Positions 23,444 through 35,042 of a DNA stretch of 64,000 nt are shown in pieces. Origin of the DNA: Cryptomeria japonica (Eukaryota; Streptophyta; Pinopsida; Cupressales; Cupressaceae); NCBI RefSeq assembly GCF_030272615.1, contig NC_081407.1:380887179-380951178 (forward strand), given 5' to 3'. Each line of letters opens with the position of its first letter. Position 1 is the first letter of the stretch. Both the position numbers and the translations under genes were made by a program. Under the pieces are notes generated by a model. The model was not told where the DNA came from. It did not search any database and saw nothing but the letters and a program-made list of their open reading frames with translations.

Positions 23444-26025
23444 TGCTAGACACAATGCACCACTAAGAGGGGGGTGAATCAGTGGCTCGCAATATTTTCC
23501 CTTTAACTATTCTATGTGTGTATACCAGTTATCAGATCTAACTGAATGCAGACTTACAGGTTAGATGGGAGACTAATACAAATGCACTCACACATAAACA
23601 GGACATTGCATAACACCAGCATATATGAGGAAAACCCAAGATGGGAAAAACCTCGGTGATAAATTCTGTTGGAGACTACTCCTTCAATCCAATCTCATAA
23701 TGAATCTTTGATTACAATGTTTAGGGCACCAACCCCTGATTTTAGGGCACCAACCCAAGGAGCACCAACCCCTGATTTAGGGCACCAACCCAAGGAGCTA
23801 CAACCCTTGATTTTAAGGCACCAACCCAAGGAGCTACAAGTCAGTGAATAAAAAACATAATCATTTATAAATTAATAACCTTGTTACAAATGGATTTTAT
23901 AACACATCTACAAATCTCTATGTTGGATCTCTTGTCCAGTTCACTGTCGGTTCTCTACCTCGCCCACTCACTACTGCAACCTTATCTCTTGTTGCAACCT
24001 TGACGGTTCAACCTCTTCTCCTTCTCTGTCGATTCTCTAAGTTGGTTGTCTCTTCTCTCCACTGCTATGCTTCTCTCCATTTGCACCATCTTTTGTCGGT
24101 TCTTTGCTTGCCTACTCTGCACTCTTTTGCAACTCTTCACTGTCGGTTTGGTCACCACCGGTTACCTCAATGTTGCTGGTTGAACTCTTCAACCCCAGTC
24201 TCTCTCAAACTTAGTCTCTCTTCTGATACTCGTCGAGTACTTGATTCCTTCTCACATGCAACAACACTCTCTCATTCAGCAGCATCAACAATATCTTTGC
24301 CTCGCATACTTATAGCCAGATTTTCCCGCCAAGACATGAGTTTGAGCTTGGCGCCTTTAGGGTTTCTTCCACAATCGTGAGGCATATCATATTTGATCTG
24401 ATCTTGTTTTACACAAAGATAGGCAACTTGCAAGCAATCAAACATTACCTACCATATCTTCTTCCTTCCAAGGCACGTTTGATAAACTTAGCAAACATGG
24501 ACAGTCAATAGGCGAGGCACAAGATCAATGCATCATCAACCTCATTCTGCACCTAGACACATTGTATCAATCGATGCATCCCATCGATCACCTCTGTTCA
24601 ACCTTCCTCAAGCCACACACCTCTACAGCGCCTCTGCAACATGTCCCATGATTTACGGGGTCTACAATTAATGTCGACCAACTCTCTAACAACCTCATCG
24701 GTGCACACTCCATCTACCGCTGCATGCATGTTTTCCACCTTGACTCCACGTGGAACCTTTGTCTACATCCACCTTGGCTTGGACCTTTGTGTCGGTTCAA
24801 ACAGGATCACTGACCAAACACTCAACCAATCCTTCCTTTCTGCAGGTTCTCTAACCCTGTCGGTATCTCACACTTTACTGGTTAACCATCATGTCTTCAC
24901 TTTGTTGTTTTGTCAGTGTAACACCTTAACCAATCACCAGACATGCCTATCCATAGCATGCTCATCCTCATCAGGTAGGAGACTTGGCCTCTTTGCTTCC
25001 TTACGGGTTCTCATGCTCACCAGTAGCCATCTCAATGACACCATGTCATCAACCTTCAACTGATTCCATCTAAGGCATCTGCATACGATTGCATTATCTA
25101 TCTACATCTACTCCACTTTGCCTTATTCATCATCATACCGAACATCATCCCATCCGGTTTGTCACGGTGACAAACCCATCACTTCTTTACTCTTCATTTT
25201 CTGTCCCGATGGCACAATATGCCACCCCTTTCTGATCCGATGCACATCTCTGATTACATGCACCTGAGGCGTCCTTTTGTTTCATCGATTGGTCCAGTGT
25301 GATCCTTTAACTACCTACCTTTACCTCCTCTTCCTTATCTCATAGAACTAAGATGCATACTTTGCATAATAGGAGATAAGCTCCACTTACCACTGGGAGT
25401 GGATCCTTGTCATCTACATCCTGCAATGCACTCATGTGGCTTCCCTGTTTGTGCAACATATCTTCAAATAGGCACATGTGATCCAATTTGGGCACACTCA
25501 TTGTCAGTCATCTCTTCACATGGTGGTTGCATCTCTATCTGGTGGGCATCATGTTGTTCTACATCCACACAACATAGCAATAACTCGTACATCCTTCTTC
25601 TCCACTATTGATGTGATTTAAGTAATATTCTGCCTCTTCATCACAAACAATAGCTCAAACATCCTGCTAACCCTTCTTGTACACTTGTCATAAGCATGCC
25701 AGTTGACAACCACTCACTTGGTTGATTTGTCATCTCCATGTCAAGACATCACTTGCCAATTGACAAACTCTCCTTATCGATGATAGACTGTACTGGTAAC
25801 TTGCCCATCTCTTCCACACAAATCAAACACCGACTTGTATACCGGTGACTCTAAAGGTCATTCTACTGAATGACATTCTCTCCCTTACCTTACAGGTGCA
25901 CTACAACACAAGATGATATCAAAGATATCTCATTTTGTATGCATCCATGACAGTGCAACACATGCATTTCTTATACCGGTATCCTGCCTATACCGGTTGA
26001 CATCAATGACAACGCAATGCCAACA
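23444..26025 (-). repeat. element A 5' LTR
   Basis: 2,582 bp, the promoter-bearing LTR in the element's orientation. It ends at TGCTAGACA on the plus strand beside the primer site. Its divergence from the partner LTR is clearly visible, so the insertion is not very recent. Confidence 0.9.
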
Positions 26026-26030
26026 TCTTC

Positions 26031-26046
26031 GTACCAAAATATCAGA

Positions 26047-26100
<54 letters not shown>

Positions 26101-26191
26101 TATTGTTGATCACTAATATATATTGAGTTTGCAAATTGTATTGAAGTGTTGATCGATCTTATTTTTCCTCAATGATGATCACTTGATGATT
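26031..26191. repeat. direct repeat, copy 2, with expanded AT microsatellite
   Basis: Partner of 16,042-16,180. Outside the microsatellite only a few bases differ, but the AT run at 26,048-26,097 is about 50 bp against roughly 10 bp in copy 1. Confidence 0.85.
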
Positions 26192-26268
26192 GATATATTG
26201 TTGTTGAATGATTGGTACTTATATGAATGATTGATTGATTCAATACTTTCCTTTGATAGTGTGACTTG
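26192..26268. other. old repeat DNA between elements A and B
   Basis: A short remnant of the target sequence, ending in ACTTG, the left target duplication of element B. With copy 2 of the direct repeat it is all that separates A from B. Confidence 0.6.
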
Positions 26269-27090
26269 TGTTGGCATTAGATTGTCATTGATATCAACAG
26301 TTGAGAAGATGCACGTGACAAAGATGCAAAAATGATAAGTGCCACAAAGAACAAGTGCATCTTGACAAAGAATGTGCAGAGTGATAGCTTCACAGCCACT
26401 GATCAGAGATGCAAAGGCATTTAATAACAGGCCACAAAGAAGACAAAGAACACAATTGGAAGTTTGCTTTGTCTTGCATTTGGACAAAGAAGACATAGGC
26501 CATTAAGTTGGTAAGGCATTGAGAAAACTAGTTTTGACTTAGAAAAAAGTGCAATTGCAGTTATGCTAACACACCGTGTTAGTCACACGCAATTATAGGG
26601 AATATTAGTCACACACTATTACAAGAAGGGTATAACACACTGTTTTATTGCTATCACTATTTTGCGGTCAACTCCCTATGTTGACCAAAAGCAGTTGCAA
26701 AATTATGACAAGGGATTTCAATAACATGACGGGTTAGTTGCCCCACCATCCCGCAACAAGGAAGACTTAAGACAAAAATCTCTCTAGGGTAGTTTATAGG
26801 GATGTTAATAACACAACGAGTTTGTTACCCCGCCATCCTATAGGATGGAAGATTGGAGAAAACTAACCCTGCGAGTAACATCAATGTGAAGAAAATGGTG
26901 CACCCCGCTATCCCGTGACCAAGAAGATTAAAAGAAGACGACCCTACAAGGTAACAAGAAATAAGAAATATGACACACCCCGCCATCCCTCCGCAAGGAG
27001 GACTTGAGAAAAATGATCCCACGAGATAATTAAAATAGAAGGTGTGTTATCCTACCAGCCCAAAGGAGGGAAGTTTCCACGAATGCGCAT
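26269..27090 (+). repeat. element B 5' LTR, first part
   Basis: 822 bp from the LTR start to the insertion point of element C. It contains a near-palindrome CTAACACACCGTGTTAG near 26,570 and the 75-bp array that follows. Confidence 0.7.
26700..27075 (+). repeat. degenerate 75-bp tandem repeat in element B LTR
   Basis: A 'ccccgccatccc'-like core recurs at about 26,741, 26,828, 26,903, 26,977 and 27,049, each followed by a purine-rich 'aaggaagacttaag'-like stretch. Spacing is 72-87 bp. The minus-strand ORF at 26,825-27,022 is its translation. Confidence 0.75.
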
Positions 27091-28347
27091 TGTTCAACCC
27101 AACAATAAGAATAATAACTCTAGTTGAAGTCTCAACCCGAAGTTTCAACATTCATTTGGTAAAGTCACTATTTTCATAGCTAGTGTTCATTTGATTGTCA
27201 ACCCAGGGATGTAATACTTGAAATGGGTCTGCACTATATATGCACTAAGTTCCTGCGACAGCTATTCTACATTGCTGGAGCAAATAACATTATGCGAAAA
27301 TGATAATAAAAAATTGAAACTATAGAAAGGCTACAAGAAAACTTTTGCATAAACTCATAAAAGAAATACTAGATGAATTCAATGTTGATAAACAAAAATT
27401 ACTCTGTTCTGGCTTGGCTGCAGGAACAGTTAGTGGATCTGTTTCCAATGGTTGCAGGAACAATCAATGCAAGAACATCTACTACGGTTAAGGAAAGAAA
27501 ACTAATTTTAATGAATGCACAGGAACACTCACCAAGTGGGCCCCCTTGGATGAGTGATACCAAGTTTCCCAAAAACAACTCTAAAAGATCAGAATAACAT
27601 ATTTTATTCATCGTTCTTTGAAAGTCATTACATGATTCAATATGAAAAGAAACTCAAAAATGCTTATGAAAAATCCTCTGCTCTATTATTCTCTCCTTCT
27701 CCCTCCTAGTTCTGAGAAGAAGAAGAGCTTATTATTAAAAAGAAATCATCTACAATAGACAATGCAAATCACGACGAAAAGAGGAGGCGAATGATTGACC
27801 GAGAAAGGAGATAGCTAGAGTTATGTTGCAGGAAATGCGGATCTAAACTGAACCACAGTCATAACATACAGCGGCGATATTTACAACTTCAATGTCCACT
27901 TAAGTTATACATTGGTAATATCACTTGATTTCTCCTCTTATGTCGTCCCTTATGCTTGCTCAGCTTTTCTACAGTTTGATCTTCAATCATCTCTTGAGTA
28001 TCTTTCCCTTCAACAGGCGTGATAGGCGAACATCCACCACAGCATCATTTATTCCATGCACTACAAAAAAAATAACATACAACAACATACATATGCATTT
28101 TATTTAATCAAGACATCTATTAATTTCACATATGATATTGCCCTAAATAATCTGCATGGCAACAGGAATAAATCACATGGTTGCAGGAATAAACTGGCAA
28201 AGATAAAACATGATTTAATAGATTCAGGCTTAACATATGAAATACATATAGTAAACTTCCAATACATCACTACTACTATGCAAACCAAAAGATGACAAAA
28301 ACTCAAGAGTTCTGAGGATAGAAATATGACAATGTCTCAACTCATCA
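27091..28347 (-). repeat. element C 3' LTR
   Basis: 1,257 bp, from 'tgttcaaccc' to 'ctcatca' on the plus strand, matching 36,967-38,222. It shares short conserved blocks with element D's LTR, for example 'aaatgggtc-gcact' and 'gtgggcccccttg'. Confidence 0.92.
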
Positions 28348-28362
28348 TGCCCCCCAACTTTA
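28348..28362 (-). promoter_or_regulatory. element C polypurine tract
   Basis: The minus strand reads TTAAAGTTGGGGGGCA directly before the LTR start TGATGAG. The stop codon of the third ORF (28,360-28,362) lies within its 5' edge. Confidence 0.8.
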
Positions 28363-30723
28363 AGATCTTGTTGATCCTACAGCAAAAGGAAAATTCCTGA
28401 CTCTTGCACTAATTCTCAGATCACCAATGGTTCCTTGACCTGCTCCTCCTGAAGCTAAATTCCAGTAAAATCCTTTCATCTTTTCCATCCTAGACCATTT
28501 GGCTGATTCTTCTATAACTGCATCATAGGGCTGATATGTAGGCTTACATCCCAATAGTGGCCACATAAGAATAGGAGGTTGAAAAATCAGTGGTAACCAG
28601 ATATTGGTCTTCTCTCTGCCCAGTTGTATATATTTGGGGGCTCTTTGCATAGCTGCCTGAAAATTCTGCAATGAATGAGGTTCTCCCTGCTTCAATTCTT
28701 CCGGTAAGTTATTCCAGCGCCTAGTTAACCCATCTATTGCAACTGCACTGTCAATTTGAACTAAATGCTCATATGCCTAGTATATTTCCTCTCTTATTGG
28801 AAGCACTAGTTTCCTAACATCATCTCTTACTAGTAATTTTTGTCATTCATAATAAAGAGCACTTGGTTCTTTTGCTTCTTTCCTTAATGGCAATGGACAG
28901 TCAAATTCAAAGTCTTTGTATGCTCTGGCTTGTGCTCCCATGCTGATCTCATTTTGAATCCGTGACATTAAAGCTCTTATATGGATATCTCCAATATATA
29001 ACAAAGGATTCCACTCACTATCTGAGGGTACATCATAGTTATATAGATAAAATTCACATAGAAAATTCTTCATAGCTGCTGGAGAAGTCTGGTAAGCATA
29101 ATAAAATTCCTCAGGGGTTTCTAAAGAGGGGCTAAGGTCCCTGACAATGCGGTTCAATTTGAAATTTAAATACCACTCCTTTAAATGCAAAGCATAAACC
29201 CTTGGAGGTTCCCTACATTGCATCAATTCGGAGACCATACTAGTGGTTGTTTCAACCTTAGCTTCTAATTCCTCAATTTTGTTATCTCTCTTTTCAATTT
29301 CTCTTTGTTGTTTGTCAATAACTCCTTGCAATCTAGCCCTCTCTATTTCCCATTGTCTATAAAATGTTAAAGCAATAGATAAACTTCTTAAGGATGATGA
29401 AGGTCTAATAGGTGTTACCTTAGGTACTGGAATCTCTTCAATAAGTTCCTCAAGCTGTTGTGGAATCTCTCCAACAGTTTCTTCAAGGTGCTATGGAATT
29501 TCTCCAACAGTTTCCTCAAGCTGCTGTGGAATTTATCCAACAGTTTCCTCAAGCTGCTCTGCCACAAAAGCAAGATTTGACAGTCTATCTTCATCACCTT
29601 CTTCCTAGATTTCAAATTCTGCAGGGCTCCCCTCTTCTAATGTTTCTACTGCAATAACCTTTGTCGGATCACCTATTGGATGAGCCTTCTGGGTCCTACT
29701 CTATGTTCTTCTCACATAAACCTTTGGAGTGGCTGCAGGAATGGTTTCTACCTGTGGCCCTACTGCAGGAGTTTTTCTTTTTGACCTACACCTCTTGGCT
29801 ATAGGAGAAATTTGAGTTGCATGCGGTTGAACCACAGGTTCTTCATTTGTTTAATTTATTTCCAATTCCTTCCCTTTTCTCTTAGCAATTGGTGTATCTC
29901 TTTGAAGAGAAGTGGAGGGTTGCTCCACATTTGCCTCAACCATATCTTCTTCCACAATAACCGCAGCTCCTTCGGCAATGAGCAAATCATCCTCTATAGC
30001 AACTACGAGAGAAGAGGGTTCTGCAATATTTTCTTCTTCAACTAGTGGATCCTCTGCAACAGGAGCATCTTCAACCCTTAACTGCAATATGTCCTCAAAT
30101 AACCCCCATTCCATCTGTGAAACATCTATAAGAGAACATTCTACAAGAAATTTAACCAAACCATGATGGCTGACGGAACGATTTCCATTCTTCTGCATTT
30201 CTTTAGCACTTGTACAAATTAGGTGGTATAGAAAATTAGGGACATTCATCCTCCGGCCATGCCGTAAATGACTAAGTAATTTAAAATGTGGTGAATGTAG
30301 ATTTGAATATCTCCCTTCACAAGTAATGTATTTCATGACATATAAAGCAACATGAGGCCACTCTGCTGGTAGGGAAACCCTCCTAGTTCCTTGTTTGTCC
30401 ACCGTTAGGGGTCCATCTGCGGAAAGTGTAAACTCTGCCCTGGCGCTCCTTGCGTCTTTTGATTCTGGAAACAATTCTCCTTCCTACGACAACCTTGTTA
30501 CTTTAGCTATCCACTTCTCTGTAGCAATTACCCTTAAACCTTTAACCGTAGCTTCTCCTTCATTGAAGGAATGCATAAACTTTGCAGCAATTTCTTCATT
30601 AAAATCTCTGATTTTCAAAAAGTAATCAAGCCAGCCATGGTGTCTAAAATAATGCTCACAAAGAGCATCCTGCAGCAACACATCATGGATTGTTGGATCA
30701 TGGTGGATTGGATCTCCACCCAT
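28360..30723 (-). pseudogene. element C post-integrase ORF (ORF3), nonsense-ridden
   Basis: A single 788-codon frame interrupted by about eight nonsense codons (for example at 30,484-30,486 and 29,851-29,853) with no frameshift. It begins ATG (MGG) and ends GSTRS plus stop at the polypurine tract. The N-terminal 200 codons contain WLDYFLK, VKGLRV, ESKDARSARAEF and CEGRYSNLHSPHFKLLSHL, similar in layout to the 'putative plant transposon protein' domain seen in Athila-like elements (inference). An acidic low-complexity stretch with 33-bp repeats follows, then a coiled coil (29,218-29,328). A C-terminal domain carries the hydrophobic segment WLPLIFQPPILMWPLLGC (28,546-28,602). Element D has the same ORF with the same ends. 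Function unknown; env-like or accessory roles are possible. Confidence 0.75.
29445..29563 (-). repeat. 33-bp in-frame repeat within element C ORF3
   Basis: Three and a half copies of a 33-bp unit keep frame and encode a Gln-Leu-Glu-Glu-Thr-Val-Gly-type motif on the minus strand. Two units now contain stop codons. Confidence 0.85.
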
Positions 30724-31202
30724 TTCTTATTCTGTTAGTATAGAACACTCTGCGGCTGAGAAATGGAGAACCAAAATATCCGACAGACTTGCAAAATTGA
30801 AAATTCCATACATATCTCCAAATTGGCGGCAGAATTTATTACTTACTTGCATGAAAGAATATCTTGTTAAAACAATGATGGCAAGCAATCAATTCTAAGT
30901 ACTGAAAATGATGAATAATTACTAACTTTGGAAACCGAACCATAAAACACCCCCCCCCCAACTTAACCTAGCATGTGTCCGCACAAGCTGACGAGATTTA
31001 GGGGAGTGTACGCGAATTTACAAAGGCATAATCATAATGAAATCATAAATGCGTAATGAAAATAAAATACAATATGTACATACCTGCAGTTGTACTAACA
31101 TGATGGCAAAATGAAGTGAAATGACAGATAAGAAAATGGATGGAATGACGTGGATGGAATTTTATTTATGGAGAAGAATATTCCCATAAGACATGGAAAT
31201 AT
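30724..31202 (-). promoter_or_regulatory. noncoding spacer between INT and ORF3 with internal G-tract
   Basis: About 480 bp without coding. At 30,950-30,970 the minus strand reads TTAAGTTGGGGGGGGGG, resembling the polypurine tract beside the 3' LTR. The adjacent 'atgtgtccgcaca' has a counterpart in element D near 57,069. A second plus-strand initiation site or a leader for ORF3 are possibilities. Confidence 0.45.
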
Positions 31203-32669
31203 TTATGATAAAGTGGCAAGCATGTTCACTGCAGTGGCTGCAGGAACCTTACCTTCATTACTTTGCTTAATTGCAGCAGGAGCCTGATCAGTTGCTGTAG
31301 GAACCTTATCAGTTGCTGCAGGAACCTGTGTTTCATCCTTTTGGGCAAATTGTTGCAGGAACTCCTCTTTAGTGGTTGACTTATGATACAGACGCAATCG
31401 GTGACCATTAACCAAAAGCTTAAACTGAACAAGGTCAATTGTGTTCAAACAAACAACTCCATTATTGAAAACTTCTTCTATCTCATATGGACCTAACCAT
31501 CCGGTTTGCAGCTTTCCCATAGTATCTTTATATCTGGAGATATACAATAGTGCCCAATCACTGGATTTGAACTTCTTCTCTTTGATATATTTATCATGCA
31601 ACTTTTCTCTCTGATTTTGGATCAGTTTTGTCTGTTGGACAGCTATTTTCCTCCATTCATCCAAAGCATTCAATTGTTGAATACGTTCCTTTTGTGCTTC
31701 AAATAGTGTCATATTTAATTACAAAGTTGTCCTCCGAGTTTTATGCTCAAATTCAATAGGCAGCATCGCTGGTTTTCCATAAACCATCTCAAAAGGTGTA
31801 AACCCAATTGGTGTTTTCCAAGTTGTTTTGTATGCCCAAATTGCTTCTGAAAGCCTATGAGACTAGTCTTTTTTATGAACAAATACTATTTTAGTAAGAA
31901 TAGCCTCAAGCTCCCTATTTGTAACCTCTACCTGTCCATTAGCTTGTGGATGATATGGAGTAGATTTCCTATGCCTTATATTGTATTCATTGACCAAAGC
32001 TGCAATCAATGTTGAAGTAAATTGTGGGCCCTAGTCTAAGATAATTTCTCTTTCTACTCCATATCTTGTAAATATCTCTTCATAAAGTAACTCAGCGACC
32101 TTATTATCTCTTGCATGTGTCATAGCAGGAGCTTCCACCCATTTTGTTACATAATCTGTACATACCAAAATGTAGGATTTGCCATTAGAAGGTGGATCAA
32201 ATGGGCCAACAAAATCTAATCCTCATTTATCAAATGGTGCAACTGATATTTGTGGATATAATGGCATCTCATCAGATTTAGTAGGTTTTCCCATACACTG
32301 GCATCTGTCACATTTTCTTCTATATTGTGTTGCATCCTTATGTAATGTGGGCCAATAGTACCCTGTATTTAATATTTTAAGTGTTGTTCTTTTAGCAGCA
32401 AAATGTCCTCCACGTGGCTCATAATGACATGCATGCAGGATATCATATGTTTCATCTTCCCTTACACATCTTCTCATGAATTGGTCAAGCCCAGTATAAA
32501 ACAAACAATCAATAATCCATGAGAAGTTAAAACTTTTTTCTACTAACAGCCTTCTTTCCTTAGGATAGAAATGAATTGGCATTTTAGCAGCAGCTAAATA
32601 GTTGGCAATCAGCATACCAAGGTGTGTGAGCTTGTATAAGGAATAAATGTTCATTTGGAAAAGCATCAT
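31203..32669 (-). pseudogene. element C integrase
   Basis: Shares the frame of protease and RT but is broken by stops. The N-terminal zinc-binding region shows HACHYEP...GHFAAKRT and CDRCQCMG (HHCC type). The catalytic core is interrupted (stops near 32,223 and 31,712). The C-terminal part has WALLYISRYKD...GWLGPYEIEEVF, the GPY/F module of Ty3/gypsy integrases. After it come repeats of a VPAATD-type motif. The enzyme would insert element cDNA. Confidence 0.85.
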
Positions 32670-33065
32670 CTATTGCTGTAGAATCTTCTTGTAACTGAAG
32701 TCTTGAAAGATAGTCTGCAACCACATTAGACTTCCCCAGTTTATCAACAACTGTGGTATCAAATTCCTACATCAATAATAACCAGCGAGCTAATCTACCA
32801 ATAATTGAAGGCTTATTCATAAGATATCTGATTGCGGTATGATCCGTATGCACAAATATGGGATACCCTATGATATAGTGCCTGAATTTGTGATTGCATA
32901 TATAACAGCTAACATTTCATTTTCAGTGACTGTTTAATTCAACTAAGGTCCTTGTAAGTTCTTGCTAATATAATATATTGCACTTTCCAATTTGACAATA
33001 TTTTGTTCTAATACTACTCCTATTGCATAATCAGATGCATCTGTATGAATTTGAAATGGTAAAGA
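32670..33065 (-). pseudogene. element C RNase H region, heavily degraded
   Basis: Lies between RT and integrase in the same frame, as in other Ty3/gypsy elements, but several stops interrupt it. Stretches aligning with the RNase H of element D are recognisable, such as the one corresponding to D's GRLARWLLLMQEFD. Confidence 0.7.
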
Positions 33066-34349
33066 TCAATTTGAACCTTTAAGAACTGGTGCTTGGGTCA
33101 AGGCATGCTTAAGCTTCAAGAAAGCTTCATTGCATGCAGAGGTCCATTTAAATTCAATATCCTTGGTAAGCAGGGAATATAAGGGACTTGCAATTTTGCT
33201 GAAATCTTTGATAAACCTTTTGTAGTATCCAATATGATCAAGGAAATTTCTTACATCTTTTTGCTTCACAAGGGCATTGATATGTTGAATGACTTTAATC
33301 TTTGTTGGGTCCACCTGTATTCCTTTTATAGAGATATCATGACCAAGGACTATTCCTTCCTGCATCATGATGAAGCATTTCTCACTATTTAATGACAAAC
33401 TATAGTCCTCAAATCGTTGCAAAACTTTTTTCAGGTTCTCCAATGCTTGTTCAAATTCAAAACCATAAGTTGTAAAGTCATCCATATAGATTTCCATGAT
33501 GTATTGAGAAATATCAGAAAAGATACTGATCACTAACCTTTGAAAAGTGGCTAGAGCATTACACAACCCAAAAGGAAGAACAAAATATGCATATGTGCTC
33601 CAAGGACAAGTAAATGTTGTATTTTCTTGATCCTTCAGGGCTATCTGAATCTAATTCTAACCACTAAATCCATCAAGAAATGGAAAATATCTTTTATCAG
33701 CCAAAGAATCCAATACCTAATCCACAAATGGTAATGGAAAATGATCTTTTCTTGTTGCTAAGTTCAAGGCTCTATAATCAACACATACCCTCCATTTTCC
33801 TCCTTTCTTAGGGACTATTACCAAAGGTGATACCCATTGGCTATCAGAGATGGGATAGATAAACCCAGCATTTAACAACTTCTACAACTCTTCTTTAACT
33901 ATTTCTTTTAATGCAGGATTGATTCTTCTTTGCGGTTGTCTGAGTGGGCAACATTCTTCTTTTATATAGATACGATGGGTGCAAACTGTTAGATCTATTC
34001 CATGCATATCCTTGTAATCCCATGCAAAAGCATTTTTATGACGTTTCAGCAAGTCCACGAGGGCCCCCTTTTGAGTATCTGAAAGAGATCTATTGATATT
34101 TAAACATTTATTCAAATCAACTTCTATCTTGGTAGTAAGATCAATCTGGATCATATCAGAAAAATGAGAAGTAGAGACTTCCTGTAGCAACAGGGTATGC
34201 AATACATCAGTGGCTGCAGGAAAGTCTAAACTTGCAATATTCGGTACCAACTCTTGCAATTGTTGTTCTTGTATCAACTCATTTATCAAAATTTTATAAA
34301 TAATTGAGTCTTCCTCATGTAATTGCATGAATGGCCCTCGATTAATCAT
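33066..34349 (-). pseudogene. element C reverse transcriptase
   Basis: Minus-strand RT with HRIYIKEECCPLRQPQRR at its start and the catalytic YMDDFTTYG box (YXDD) in the 33,066-33,566 piece, followed by LGHDISIKGIQVDPTKI and the FLDHIGYYKRFIKDFS thumb region typical of Ty3/gypsy. Stops at about 33,882 and between 33,882 and 33,566 split it without changing frame. RT copies element RNA into cDNA. Confidence 0.9.
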
Positions 34350-34376
34350 TATAAGGTGATTAATAGAGTCAATTTC

Positions 34377-34988
34377 CTAAGACTCTTCTCCCAAAATAGG
34401 CCAAACAACTTGTTGTTGATCACACTGGGGTTGTGCGGGAGAATACAAAGCTAATGTTTTTGTAGAGTTCCCATCTGAAATAGTCATATCCCCTGATCTA
34501 CATCCAATATATGCATCAGGCGTGGCAAGCCAAGGTCTTCCCAAAATCATTGGATATCCTCCCAATGTTGCCTTTGGAGATAAAATCATAAAGTCTGCAG
34601 GGTATTCCCAGGAATCCAAAATAACCACCACATCTTCAATTATACCATCAGGTCTCACTATAGAGTTATCAACAAGTTGTAGAACTGTGGGTGTAGGCCT
34701 TAGACTATTGATTTCAACTTGTTTCATTACTTCTCTTGTCATTACATTAATGGCTGCCCCTAAATCAATTAAAAGATTTCTTATCTGGCTGCCATTAATG
34801 ACTATACTTACAACAGGACTACCTGGATCAGAATATTTTGGAATTGCAACCTTGCCTAACATAATATCTGTCAATTGATCCATAACATGCACTGTTTGTG
34901 GATCCTCCTTCTTCCTTCCAGGTTTTTTTAGACATGCTTCTCTCAGTGCCTTACCATATATAGGAACATCTTTTATTGCTTGCAACAA
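34377..34988 (-). pseudogene. element C aspartic protease domain
   Basis: 203 open codons in the same frame as RT. The active-site region reads LLIDLGAAINVMT, where DLGA takes the place of the D-S/T-G triad, as in Athila/Tat-type elements. It also has WEYPADFMIL and GGYPMILGRPWLAT, typical of retropepsin-like domains in these elements. The protease would cleave the gag-pol polyprotein. Confidence 0.85.
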
Positions 34989-35042
34989 TGAAATTTTAAC
35001 AGAAACATGTTTCAGTTGATCTATAATATCAAAACCTTGCTC

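Larger units (their letters stand above)
17346..26025 (-). mobile_element. element A: gag-only copia-type LTR retrotransposon
   Basis: Complete insertion of 8,680 bp with the 5-bp target duplication TCTTC at 17,341-17,345 and 26,026-26,030. LTRs of about 2.59 kb (17,346-19,935 and 23,444-26,025) start TGTTGGCATTG and end in CA on the minus strand. Between them are an initiator-Met-tRNA-type primer site, a degenerate gag and a polypurine tract beside the 3' LTR. No protease, integrase, reverse transcriptase or RNase H motif is visible in the 3.5-kb interior, so the copy is non-autonomous by design or by loss. The short motif accggt recurs often in the LTR. Confidence 0.9.
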
